A program made the position numbers and the translations under genes. Source: Gadus chalcogrammus (taxonomy: Eukaryota; Chordata; Actinopteri; Gadiformes; Gadidae). Taken from it: a stretch of 64,000 nucleotides of DNA. The DNA lies in assembly GCF_026213295.1 (NCBI RefSeq), contig NC_079426.1:22485035-22549034 (forward strand), in the 5' to 3' direction. Shown here piece after piece: positions 1-9,990 of this stretch; positions within the stretch are counted from its first letter, which is position 1, and every line of letters begins with the position of its first letter. Below the pieces are notes generated by a model that worked only from the letters and a program-made list of their open reading frames with translations, did no database searches and was not told the DNA's origin.

Positions 1-33
<33 letters not shown>
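1..33. repeat. (CA)n microsatellite
   Basis: Pure CA dinucleotide run at the left edge of the window, inside what should be an intron of the tfe3-like gene. It is cut by the window edge, so its full length is unknown. Confidence 0.95.
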
Positions 34-35
<2 letters not shown>

Positions 36-320
36 TGATGGTGTTATACTGGGCTATACTGTGAATGGTCTTTATGGTGTCATACTCTGGATGGTGTGGT
101 TGATGCTGTGGATGGTATTGATGGTGTTATACTGGGCGGTGTTGATGGTGTTATACTGGGTGGTGTTGATGGTGCTATACTGTGAATGGTCTTGATGGTG
201 TCATACTTTGGATGGTGTGGTTGGTGCTGTGGATGGTATTGATGGTGTTGTACTGGGCGTTGTTGATGGTGTTATACTGGGTGGTGTTGATGGTGTTATA
301 CTGGATGGTGTTGATGGTAT
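34..320. repeat. TG-rich minisatellite in intron before bHLH exon
   Basis: Degenerate tandem repeat built from phrases such as GATGGTGTTATACTGGG, each about 20-30 bp, filling the space up to the splice acceptor at 323-324. It gives a spurious open frame that runs into the next exon. No function is suggested by the sequence. Confidence 0.8.
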
Positions 321-324
321 TTAG

Positions 325-1502
325 GGAGCTGCGCTGGAACAAGGGGACCATCCTGAAGGCTTCAGTGGATTACATCCGCCGGCTGCAGAAGGAGCAGCAG
401 AGGGCCCGAGACCTGGAGGTCCGACAGAGGACCCTGGAGAACAGCAACAGGGCCCTGGAGCTACGAGTCCAGGTAACACAACAGAAGATCCCTATGGCTC
501 ACCCAGGCCACACACCAGGTACACGCCCAGCGCACACACCTGGTACACACCCAGCTGACACACCTGGTACACACCCAGCTAACACACCTGGTACACACCC
601 AGCTAACACACCTGGTTCATACCCAGCGCACACATACCAGGTAAACACCCATTGCACTCATCTGGTAAACACCAAGCTCAAACACCTGGTACACACCCAG
701 CTCAAACACCTGGTACACACAAGCTCACACACCTGGTACACACCCAGCTAACAAACCTGGTACAAACCAAGCTCAATCCCTGGTACACATCCAGGTGTGT
801 GTACCACACATCCAGGTGTGTGTACCACACAACTGATACACAACCAGCACACACACCTGGTACACTCACTGGTCACACACCTGGTACACCAAGGCATCAC
901 ACCTGGTACACACCCAGGTCACACATCTGGTACACATCCATGTCACACACAGGGTACACCCAGGCCACACACCTGGTACACACAGGTAACACGGTTCACG
1001 CACCTGGTAGACACAGGTCACATACGTGGTACACACAGGTAGCACTTTTGGTACACACAGGTAACCCACCTGGTACACAGCCAGGAAGGCAACACAACTG
1101 GTACACACAGCTAACCCACCTGTACACACAGGTAACTCACCTGTTTCCTTGTTGGTTTTGCAGGAGCTGGAGCTCCGGGCAGGTAGCCTGTCATCTCTCT
1201 CCAGCTGCTCCAGCATCTCCTCCCTTCACCCCACCTTTGCCTCATCAGCTCCTGCTATGGCGGCCATGTTGAACCCGCCCCTGGTTTCCATGGTGAGCAC
1301 GCCTCCTGACCAGGAGCCCTTGAGTTTTGCGGAGATGGAGGACCCCCGGGGAGCCCCGCCCGTGTTCTCCCTGGACCTGCTGGGTTTGGGAGTCCTGGAG
1401 GACCTCCTGATGGAGGAGGCTGGAGGGGCCGCCCCCCTTCCCCACGGAGCGTCCAGGGACCACGGGAGGAGGAGCCGATTCAGTATGGAACAGCAGGACT
1501 GA
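325..1502 (+). CDS. tfe3: MiT/TFE bHLH-leucine-zipper transcription factor, 3' part (tfe3-like)
   Basis: Two exons, 325-472 and 1164-1502. The first is preceded by ATTTAG and followed by GTAACA. It is 148 nt long, enters with one base of a split codon and ends in phase 0; from memory this is the size of the equivalent MITF exon. It encodes helix 2 and the start of the zipper: [15 protein letters not shown], then a charged coiled coil ending in LRVQ. The last exon follows a clear TTGGTTTTGCAG acceptor, continues with ELELRA and ends FSMEQQD-stop. A late LEDLLMEE motif and an SRFSME tail resemble TFE3 (LEDILMEE, SSFSMEE) more than MITF, TFEB or TFEC. The family binds E-box/CLEAR sites as dimers and controls lysosome and metabolism genes. 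The basic region and activation domain lie left of the window. The C-terminus (112 residues) is shorter than I recall for mammalian TFE3. Family is near certain; paralogue is moderate. Confidence 0.85.
473..1163. repeat. Minisatellite filling the tfe3-like intron
   Basis: Almost the whole intron between the two exons is a tandem repeat of about 20 bp with the core CACCTGGTACACACCCAGCT. Units are regular at 500-790 and more diverged up to 1140. Long open frames here (rich in HTPGTHPA) are repeat artefacts. A normal pyrimidine-rich acceptor (1141-1163) follows. Confidence 0.9.
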
Positions 1503-2032
1503 GGAGCCATGGTGCTCATCTACGTTACCAGGGTTCACCTGCAGTGCATTGACGAGGGGAAGCCATTGTAGCCTGGTTAAGGCTGTAACCAGGTTTCTTA
1601 AGGGCCGTTTGAGACCCGAGCCCGGTTAGGTAACCTGCCTCCACCTAGACGGAACCAGGGTCAGGGCAGCTAGGTAACCTCCATAACGTTATCCTTATCC
1701 AACGTTATTAATCACGCAAACACCGTAAATGTTATAACTTTAGTAATGAGTATGTTAATCCTGGTTTACTGAAGTGTAATGTCTAGTAATGAGTATGTTA
1801 ATAATAGTTTAAAGTACTGTAATAGGCCTATGCTTACACTAGTTTAAAGTACTTTAATAGGCCAGTGATGAGTATGTTAATGATAGTTTAAAGGAGTTTA
1901 ATAGGCCTAGTAATGAGTATGGTAATAATAGTTTAAAGTAGGCCTACTGTAAAAGGCCTAGTAATGAGTCCCTCAACGACCTATATGGAACATATGGCCT
2001 GTGTTAACTATATGAACTAGCTAAATGTGTAG
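1503..2032 (+). other. Likely 3' UTR of tfe3-like gene running into a 45-bp tandem repeat
   Basis: No coding signal follows the stop at 1500-1502. From about 1741 to 1975 there is a degenerate tandem repeat of about 45 bp (core AGTAATGAGTATGTTAATAA, then TAGTTTAAAGTACTGTAATA and GGCCT). The same repeat reappears at 4557-4815. No clear polyadenylation signal could be chosen. Confidence 0.6.
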
Positions 2033-2666
2033 TTAAAGGTCCCATGGCATGACAGTTTCACTTAATGAGGTTTTCTAACATGAATATGAGTCCCCTTAGC
2101 CTGCCTATGCGTAAGGAGTGAAACGAGCACTAGGTATCCTGCTCTGCCTTTGAAAAAAAAAAAGGTTGTGCCTCGGCAGCGGGGCTCCGGTGGGAGACAA
2201 TCGTGGTTCTCCTCCATGTCACGGTTCAGTCAACTTCAGATTGATGTGGAAGTGGAAGAATCAGAGACGTCATGATGTCTAATTACAGACATCATGAATC
2301 TCAAACCGCAGTCGGATTCATAATAGATTCATAATATCGTCTGGAGGGGCACACAGCTTTTGTCCGTGACAATATATTGGCCTATTATATGATATTGTTA
2401 TCTATGTACAATATGATATTATTTATAGAGCTCCAGGACTCCCGCCGGATCACCCGGAGTGTTATTGAATATTTAGCCCACAGCACACGGCAAAAAGCTG
2501 TGCGCGCCTCGCCATTGCGATACATCCACTGTAACACGAGCGCACGGTAGCCTACCGTGGCCGCAAGCACCATCCACCTTAACCCGCCTCTAAAAAACGG
2601 CACGTTTGTGGAAAGCTCTTTGTGGGACTGGCTCATAGTGGCTGTAATTCTGCAACAAGGCTGAAT
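2033..2666 (-). mobile_element. Truncated copy of the TTAA fold-back transposon family
   Basis: Begins TTAA then AGGTCCCATGGCATG, which matches the right end of the 2-kb element at 32112-34101 in reverse complement. Further shared blocks follow in order: the segment around GGTTCAGTCAACTTCAG, the segment around TCGTCTGGAGGGGCACACAG, and the segment with GCCATTGCGATACATCCACTG. The match fades near 2666, so the second end is lost. Unlike the 32-34 kb copy it carries each internal block once, without the long palindrome. Confidence 0.75.
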
Positions 2667-3256
2667 TAACACACTTCTCCAAGACAAGTTACTACGACAC
2701 ACTCTCACTCTTCTTCTTACTTGACTGTATCACTGAGTTGATTCAACCATTTCAAACTGTAGAACAGTTCAGCTATTCTAATTTGATCTAACTTTATTGT
2801 GTAGGCCTATGTATGTTTTATCACATTAGCTATTTCTTTAACTCTTAAACTTTTTTGGATTACAACCATTTGGAATTTTCCAAATGGTATGAATGTGTCC
2901 GTTAACTCCTCGTTTCACTTGATGCAAGCCATTCAACATTTATTTACGTCTTTAAATATGCAGCTTTATTAAACCATATTTTCAAACTCACTTTGCACTA
3001 CAGCACTCAATGCATTTTCTAGTGGTCGTTATGGTCCTCAACATGCGCGCAGATTCATGCGCGCAGATGTTACTAGGGACGGGGGGGATATGACGCCCTC
3101 AGATTCATAGTGCCCCCCCCCCCCACACACACACACTGTCTAGATAAGGCGACAAACATAGCTGGAAAAATTGAGGATTAATGTTCCGTTAGTTAGACTA
3201 ATATAGGCCTACATGCAGCGCGCATTGAGAGCCAGGCGTTTGTGTGCTACGACTAA
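2667..3256. other. Intergenic DNA, no gene seen
   Basis: AT-rich sequence without credible exons. It contains a short C-run followed by ACACAC near 3113-3136 and nothing else I can name. Confidence 0.5.
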
Positions 3257-3538
3257 TGGTGCGTTCCCGTCGTGCATGAATGTCGGTATTTCCGAGCTCC
3301 AAGTAAGAATTTTAATCAGAACCCCCCCCCGTGAAGTCGGATCTCCAACTCGGAAAGTCAGATATTAATCTCACCAGCCAGACATAGAATTCATGTTATA
3401 TTCTACTCATGTAAACAGTAGTTAGTTACATGTTTTGTTGTACGTTTGTGAGGCTGGGAAGCACTGGGAGCACTCAAATTTGGGGTTACGTTGTTTCGAG
3501 CTCCAAGTTCCGACTTTCAGTGTAAATTGAACACACCA
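3257..3538. mobile_element. Harbinger-like MITE
   Basis: Imperfect terminal inverted repeats: TGGTGCGTTCC at the left and GTGTGTTCAATTT read from the right end. A TAA trinucleotide lies on each side (3254-3256 and 3539-3541), fitting the 3-bp target duplication of PIF/Harbinger elements. Inner inverted segments around GAGCTCCAAGT also pair. There is no open frame. Assignment rests on the end motif and duplication length only. Confidence 0.5.
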
Positions 3539-3807
3539 TAAGGCATCACTCTCACTCCCCAGGGTCCTAAAGAGGATGGCACTTGCGGCTGTACCTGTTG
3601 CGGTGATCATTGTCTACTATGACAGAGCGGGTGCTTCATGAAGAAACAAAATGAAGAAGCAAAAAACAATCAGAGCGTTTTTTCAAAAAACAAACATATT
3701 AAACGGCATTTGCTCCTACCTGAAATAGGCTCAATGTAAAATAAAAGTATTTTTAGGCCGTAGGTGAACAGCTTGAATGTTTTTTCATTTTTATGTATAA
3801 TCTTATT

Positions 3808-4253
3808 TTAAAGGCACCCAGTGCAACTTTATGTAAACATTCAATGAAAAATAAACATTCAATTTCTAGTCTTTTTTAGACGTAGTAAGTTTCAATAACT
3901 CCATACCATTACATATCGACATTCAAGGAGCAAAGATGAGACGTCGCTGTGTGGTGAGAACTGATAGAAAATCGATAACAACAACAATGCCGCCATTTTC
4001 TTTATTTTTTGTAACCTACAATAAATAAAGCAGGCTTCCAGTCAATGGAAAAATGGCTTCTCCGCACCGGCGATTGTTGTTGTTTACGATTTTCTATCAG
4101 TTCTCACCACACAGCGACGTCTCATCTTTGCTCCTTGAATGTCGATATGTAATGGTATGGAGTTATTGAAACTTACTACGTGTAAAAAAGACTAGAAATT
4201 GAATGTTTATTTTTCATTGAATGTTTACATAAAGTTGCACTGGGTGCCTTTAA
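3808..4253. mobile_element. Palindromic TTAA MITE with about 185-bp arms
   Basis: Starts TTAAAGGCACCCAGTGC and ends with its exact inverse. The left arm (3808 to about 3992) and right arm (about 4070 to 4253) are nearly perfect inverted copies, including the segment GTCGCTGTGTGGTGAGAACT, and are separated by a spacer of about 75 bp. The transcript would fold into a long hairpin. TTAA flanks are typical of piggyBac-type elements. No transposase is present, so it is non-autonomous. Confidence 0.85.
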
Positions 4254-4363
4254 CAAAAAAAATCCTAAATAAATTTTGAGTGTGCCTGGCTCTGGCCCAT
4301 ATATTAATACCTTGTCATTCTCTTTAGATAGCTACCTAGCGCTAGCATATTAATACCATTTCA

Positions 4364-4576
4364 TTCTCTGTAGCTAGCAAGAGATTGTTGATGGTGGTGC
4401 CCATATCATCTGTTGAGGCTGAGCGCAGTTTCTGGGTTACGCAGATTGAAGACTTTGCAATCAATCATGATGCAAAAATAACTCAATGGCATTGCTGTGA
4501 GGCATATTCACCAAGAGAGGCTTGACAGACTGGACAGAAAAGAAATTGCCCAGAGAGTTAATAATAGTTTATAGTA
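4364..4576 (+). pseudogene. hAT transposase C-terminal (dimerisation) relic
   Basis: Translation shows VVPISSVEAERSF, the hallmark of the hAT C-terminal dimerisation domain, at 4385-4430. After a frameshift near 4480-4490 follows HIHQERLDRLDRKEIAQRV, the usual end of such transposases, and a stop at 4574-4576. The middle is degenerate and nothing of the catalytic core is seen here. The final codons merge into the 45-bp tandem repeat. Confidence 0.7.
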
Positions 4577-4815
4577 GGCCTACTGTAATAGGCCTAGTAA
4601 TGATTATGGCAATACTATAAGTACTGTAACAGGCCTCGTAATGAGCATGGTAATACTGGTTTAAAGTACTTTAATAGGCCAGTAATGAGTACTATGTTAA
4701 TTATAGTTTTAAGGAGATTAATAGGCCTAGTATTGAGTATGGTAATAATAGTTTAAAGTACTGCAATAATGAGTATGTTAATAATAGTTTAAAGTACTTT
4801 AATAGGCCTAGTAAT
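4557..4815. repeat. Second array of the 45-bp repeat
   Basis: About five to six degenerate copies of the unit also present at 1741-1975, with the core TAATGAGTATGTTAATAA and TTTAAAGTACTTTAATAGG. The first copy overlaps the last codons of the hAT relic. Confidence 0.8.
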
Positions 4816-5108
4816 GATGGTAGCTTCATTATGACGTCACGGGAATGAAACCTGTGGAGAAAATACAAAATAAACACTAAGACACGCAGCTTGTGTGATA
4901 ATGCTATTATTTGTCTAGAGGATTTGCATTTCCCTTAGGAGAGAACTGTTTTTAGTTGTGGTTATAACTCTCACTCTCCCCGTGCTGTTGGCTCGTTGCA
5001 TTGCTAAGGCTGGACTAGACTATTCATTTTAAAAGAAATTACACGACAGGGAAGGGAGGTCAGAAGGCTAAGGTTAAGAGTCACGGTTGGCTACTGAAAT
5101 TAGTTATA
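4816..5108. other. Intergenic DNA, no gene seen
   Basis: No exon-like reading frame or repeat recognised between the 45-bp repeat array and the TATC microsatellite. Confidence 0.4.
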
Positions 5109-5249
<141 letters not shown>

Positions 5250-5785
5250 GATGAAGAGAAAGTTCTCTCGCGGACACGTCGGACAGCGAAATATTTGATT
5301 TAATCTTAAGGCATGATCATGGGAAAAGTACTGGCAGCAAAGTTACCAAGAATACATTCAACGAGACAATAGATGAACAAGATTCTTATAGTGAAACGTT
5401 TTCATTGATGGTAGGGAGTGGGAGTGACTTAAGGCCAAGTAAATTTTGAATACAATAGAATAGGTGGTAATTGGACATGTCTGCAGGTCTGTAAGACATG
5501 GCTGTAAACAAGTTTACACAACAATGAAGTCAGTCAATTGGCCTGTTCTCAATACCAGACTGAGTGGCTCCAGTGGGAACTCAAATCCGAATTACCTTAA
5601 CCTCTCTCAGTTAAAAGAGAGGAAGGGATGTGTTTTAAGGTGCAGGGAGAATGTATACAGTTCATTCTAATGTGCATAATTATAATTATAATTACATAAA
5701 CAAGGTTAATATAATTTGTATATGATTGTATATTTATAGTTATGATTGATATTTCCACGACACTATCTATCTATCTATTTACTAC

Positions 5786-5861
<76 letters not shown>
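5786..5861. repeat. (CT)n microsatellite
   Basis: Uninterrupted CT dinucleotide run of about 38 units, followed by a short TA run. Spurious Ser-Leu and Glu-Arg open frames overlap it. Confidence 0.98.
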
Positions 5862-5869
<8 letters not shown>

Positions 5870-5884
5870 CTTTATATCTTTAAT

Positions 5885-6165
5885 ATATGCACACCCAGGA
5901 GACCAGGAGCAGTGCTGTGGGGTCGAACTTCGAGAGGGCCCACTCAAACCTCTCCTCCATTCTGGCGAACCATCAGACACGGCTGCAGCAAGAGAGGTAG
6001 TCCCTCGATGAACACAAGAGCGCCGCGGGGAAGAGTCCTCCAGGCGTTTGAGGGAGTTCCTGAGCCGGCAGGGAACACAGGTGGGCCCAACTTTCCTTGT
6101 CACTCACGGTCTGGTTCAGAGGCGGAGTGGCCATCTGGAAGATCGGGAAGTTTCCTGTATTAGAG
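5885..6165 (+). repeat. Dispersed repeat, two joined families
   Basis: The segment to about 6117 resembles 9770-9990. Both read as a degenerate helical peptide (here ILANHQTRLQQER; there SILAHQRTDIHQKMERL) followed by PAGNTGGP and CHS. It may be the tail of a transposon-encoded protein. From 6116 a second family starts (AGAGGCGGAGTGGCCATC), also present at 13921 and 24036. I do not know the family names. It lies just before the small heat shock protein exon. Confidence 0.6.
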
Positions 6166-6258
6166 TGAGCCTGCTCTCAATGGCCTTCCCTGAATAAATA
6201 AAGTTTCAATAAATAAACATTATGTCCAGAAGCCATAACAATGTCCATGTGTGGGCAG

Positions 6259-7033
6259 GTTAACTGCGACCCCAGCGCCTTCACGGTCCACGTGGACGTG
6301 AAGCTCTTCAGGCCGGAGGACCTGCTGGTCAAGGTCAGCGGGGACTTCGTGGAGGTCCAGGGGAAGCACGAAGAGAAGAAGGTGGGCACTTTGGACGCAT
6401 GTTTTTTTTATCACTTACATAGGTATAGAAAACACTGCGAATACCTTGGTGGGCAATGAAGCCCCCCCCCAACCCTAACCCTAACCCTGTAGCAGTATAG
6501 ATCATAATAATAAATAATACAATAAAATAAAGTAAGTATATTAAGAGAAACTAAGACATTAGTAACAAGTAAAGCCTAAAGTAATTTGTATGTTTGCTTG
6601 ATGTTTCCACTACCCCCAAACCAACCCCACGCAAACTAAAACAAAAGAGACTTTAAATACATGTTTTTCTGTAATTGCACAGCATTTTTGCACTAGAATA
6701 AACCGTGGCTGGTACCACTATCACTTGATCACTTTACGCATCTGCAACTTATTTTTACATATCTGTATTTACTTAATCTGTATTGTTGTTGCTATGTAGC
6801 TGTTGAGGAACCAACCATTAAGAATGTTACTGTTGTGTACTTTAACAATTAGATGTAATTTAAGTGAGTCTGATGTTGTCCGTGTGTAGAAGGACGGATC
6901 CGGCACCATGACCCGACAGTTCAGTCGCCGCTACCGCATCCAAGGGGGAGTGGACACCATGGCGCTGGAGTCCGCTGTCTCCCCGGAGGGCATCCTCATC
7001 ATCTTCGCTCCGATGCTCCGATGGTCATTGTAA
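6259..7033 (+). CDS. Alpha-crystallin-type small heat shock protein, exons 2 and 3
   Basis: Exons 6259-6381 and 6890-7033. The first follows GTGTGGGCAG, is exactly 123 nt (41 codons, phase 0 at both ends) and is followed by GTGGGC; this is the exon 2 layout known for alpha-crystallin genes. The second follows CGTGTGTAG and ends at TAA 7031-7033. Together they encode the alpha-crystallin domain: FTVHVDVKLFRPEDLLVKV, then VEVQGKHEEK, RQFSRRYRI, and the late beta strand with ESAVSPEGILII and an APML tail. Such proteins are ATP-independent holdase chaperones forming oligomers. The tail is very short. The N-terminal exon was not found in 4.8-6.2 kb, so it is either further upstream or lost. An ATG at 6241 would give an in-frame short form, but the splice reading is preferred. 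Subfamily (hspb6, crystallin or a fish-only hspb) is not settled. Confidence 0.85.
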
Positions 7034-7966
7034 ATATAATGTATTCAGAACTAACAAATTTGTTTTGCCGAGACAATCCATGCAAGATATTGTTTCACAA
7101 TATGGAGACAAAGAGAGATCGTTCAAAAGTTAATGTTTTAATTTATATTTGTCACAGCATCTTTATAAATATGTGATACAAATGCACTCTTTATGTATAA
7201 TATTAAAAAACAAAAGTATTGCAAGTGCTTCTTGGTTCAAGTTCCTTCCCCCTCTGGTGTGAATTCCTCCAACAAGGAGTCCACTTGACTGAAAGAGAAG
7301 CAGAAAAACGTCATATATTCAGCATGCAAATCAACACGTTACATTCCTCAAATTACATTTCCCCACGCACAACACCTGGTTCATTCCTGGACCAGGTGTC
7401 CTCCAGAATGAGACGATAGCAGATGATAAACTACACCAGTATGTCCATTTATAGGCTCTGCCTCGGTTAAATCACCTAATTTGGTCCTTCACTCGTGTCC
7501 TCTGCTTGCATAGAACCTGCAGTAAACTACCGTTTCCGATCTCCTCTCCGTCGGAATCTAAACAAGAGAAGCACGATAAATAATAACGATCGGAAACGAT
7601 TCCTTTTCCATTTGAGGTAAGTACAGCCAGGACTCCCATTCAGCTTACATGCACAAATGATACATTAAATCATGTATTGTATTCAAATCCAACAATGTGG
7701 AATGTGTGTGCGTAGTGCGGCACTTACGGAGGCCCGGAGCGTGGCAACAAAGTGGCAAAATGCTTCTAGAATCCGGTCCCCTTTTCTGGAATGTCTGAGA
7801 GTATCTGCATCCAAAATATCCTCCTCAGTCAGCGCTAAGGGCTAAAGGTTAGAGCTACCCCCCGCTGGCTTCTCACCCTCGGCGTCGCGGAGCAGCCGTT
7901 AAAGGACCTCCTTGTCCGCTGCCAATTAAGAGCGTTAGCCATTTAGAGATCATGGAGAGTAACCCC
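7034..7966 (+). other. Small HSP 3' UTR and intergenic DNA
   Basis: Likely 3' UTR just after the stop, then AT-rich sequence without credible exons. Nothing further is recognised. Confidence 0.5.
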
Positions 7967-8103
7967 AGTTAGAATTACACCACATAGAATTACACCCGGT
8001 AGAACTACATCAGGTAGAATTACACCCGGTAGAATTACACCAGATAGAACTACATCAGGTAGAATTACACCACGTAGAACTACACCAAGTAGAATTACAT
8101 TAC
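7967..8103. repeat. 15-bp tandem repeat
   Basis: About nine head-to-tail copies of a 15-bp unit of the form RTAGAAYTACACCMG. No spacers separate the units, so it is an ordinary minisatellite. Confidence 0.9.
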
Positions 8104-8109
8104 ACACGT

Positions 8110-8663
8110 TTACTTACTAAAGTGCAGTTTAATAAACATAGTCAGTGCTAACCAATCACATTCACTGTGAATAAGGTCAATAGTACCGTAACTGTCGTAA
8201 GGCCAGGTGGACGGAAGACGGCGGGGCACATTGAGCAGAACAGACCCCCTGGTGGAGCCCTTGGCTCTTCCTCTGCTGTGTGTCTTTGGGGGACAACCTT
8301 TGAGGCGCGGATGCTGCCATCCTGTCCGGGCGGGGCCGGGAGCAGCCCCCGGTCTGAGGGCCCGTTCCGTCTCCAGCAGGTGGCCTGCGGGACAAAGAAC
8401 AGAACAGTCAGCGAGGGCTTCGTCCCACGGCTCACGTGGTTCTATGAGATACAGCGTGGGCACGGCATCGCACCTGGCGCACCTCTTCTGCTTTCTGTGG
8501 GCCGTCTTCTGCTTCTGAGAGGGCTCTGTGTCAGAGCTCCACTCTTCCTTTGTCGACTCCGAGGTGCTGGGTGGGGGACACGACTCTGGTTCCCTGCCGC
8601 CCTCCGCCGGGGAAGGGTTAGTCACGGTTCTAACGATTGGTTTGAGATTGTTTTGGGGTGATG
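8110..8663 (-). CDS. Possible unrecognised gene, terminal part
   Basis: A GC-rich stretch stays open in one - strand frame for over 500 nt, ending at a stop near 8110. The peptide is rich in P, S, E and K (ESTKEEWSSDTEPSQKQK) with a Cys pair in KRCARCDAVPT. A GTGAGC at 8441 and a TTCTTTGTCCCGCAG ending near 8391 could bound an in-frame 51-nt intron. That would be too short for a normal fish intron, so it may simply be coding. A stop at about 8661-8663 closes the frame upstream, so any earlier exon must be spliced in. The opposite strand is also open, a common effect of high GC. I do not recognise the family. Confidence 0.3.
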
Positions 8664-9133
8664 TTGGTCGGGGGCCGGCCTAGCGCTTTTGTGTTGTTGG
8701 AAAAGACGATCGCACCGGACCCAGGGATCCATCCCAGAGAAGAGGCTCCCTCGCTGGCTGGTGACTGGAGGCCGTTTGGCTGGATGCAGGACGGGGGGTG
8801 GATGTCGAGGGGGGGCCCGCGGCTGAGGGACACGGTCCGTGCGTTTCTTTACTCCCGAGTTGTGGACTGGGAAGGATAGATGGCACTGTTCTTTGAGACG
8901 ATTCAGGTCCCTGGTCCTGATGCTGCTGTTCAAGACAATGTTAGTGGAAGCTGAATGAGAAGCTGTGAATGACAGTACATGTGTCCAAATATGTGTGAGT
9001 TTATACCATATGTTCCATGGAGCCACTGATTGAGGGCTGGTGGAGACTAGAGATCTGTCCAGCTGGAGGTGGCTGGTGCTGGTGGAGACTATTCCCTGTA
9101 TATAGGTTACGCAAATGACTAATCGCGAAACCA
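8664..9133. other. GC-rich to mixed intergenic DNA
   Basis: Proline-rich open frames on the - strand (about 8680-8886) could be an upstream exon of the 8110-8663 candidate, but no convincing splice pair was found. Confidence 0.3.
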
Positions 9134-9168
9134 TCAGGATTCAGGATTCAGGATTCAGGATTCAGGAT
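9134..9168. repeat. 7-bp tandem repeat
   Basis: Five copies of CAGGATT, the last ending in C. Confidence 0.9.
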
Positions 9169-9769
9169 CCCCCGGTCAACATATCTGCCCAAGGGGCTAG
9201 TATGGGAAAATCCCAGTATGAAAAATGGCCCCATTCCGCCCCTGGTCTGGTTATTCTATTTTACCAGATCAAGACAATACAGTATTCATAAGTATCACAC
9301 AAAGGGGGCACTATGAGTGAAGCAAACATCCATCGACTCGAAACAATTAGTCATTCCATACAGAGTAAAATTATTTCTTTGGACATCAATGCAGTGGGGT
9401 AGGTTTTGTTTGAACATTTGAACATGCATTTGCATTTGAACATGCATTAAGCATGGGGTCCCCCAGGACATCTAAAGTCAAACATCAAATTTTCTGAATT
9501 GTGGTGTTCATTTTCCAAATCAATTTATGGGTGAATTGTATTATTGGTGTAAGGGAAAAACAAAACGTTAGGCTAGGGGTGACCATTCACAATACTGTGG
9601 ATTATGTATGCCTCTCATTATATTAAGCCTCTCAAGCGTTCCTTGGCTTTCACAGATATATTCTCCCATAGAACAAGCAATTATGAATGTAATATATCAT
9701 AAAAAAGTAAATCTATGTAGATGCTCAAAGCGTTGTGTTCTGTGCCATCACCACAGCTGGACGTTCAAC
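9169..9769. other. Intergenic DNA, no gene seen
   Basis: No supported exon. The 9210-9240 segment (read on the - strand) weakly resembles the AGAGGCGGAGTGGCC repeat family. Confidence 0.4.
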
Positions 9770-9990
9770 ACCCAGAGACCAGGATGAGTCATAGGGAGGC
9801 GTCCAACGAGGCGTGCTCAAGGATCTTCTCCATACTGGCACACCAGCGGACAGATATACATCAAAAGATGGAGAGGCTGTATAAACAACTGCAGCACCTG
9901 ACAGAGGCCTTCAGGCACTTGAAGTAGTGTTTGAGCCAGCAGGAAACACCGGTGGGCCCGACTCTCCCTGTCACTCACTGTCTGGTTATA
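9770..9990 (+). repeat. Dispersed repeat related to 5885-6117
   Basis: Encodes a degenerate helical peptide (RIFSILAHQRTDIHQKM, then LYKQLQHLTEAFRHL), a stop, and then PAGNTGGPDSPCHSL in another frame. Order and spacing match the copy before the small heat shock protein exon. It is probably the 3' end of a transposon-derived gene; family unknown. Confidence 0.55.

Noticed and set aside
6469..6489. Telomere-like CCCTAA repeat
   Set aside because: Only about three units, after a C-run; too short to mean an interstitial telomere.
7967..8103. CRISPR-like regular repeats
   Set aside because: The 15-bp units abut without spacers in a vertebrate genome; it is a minisatellite.
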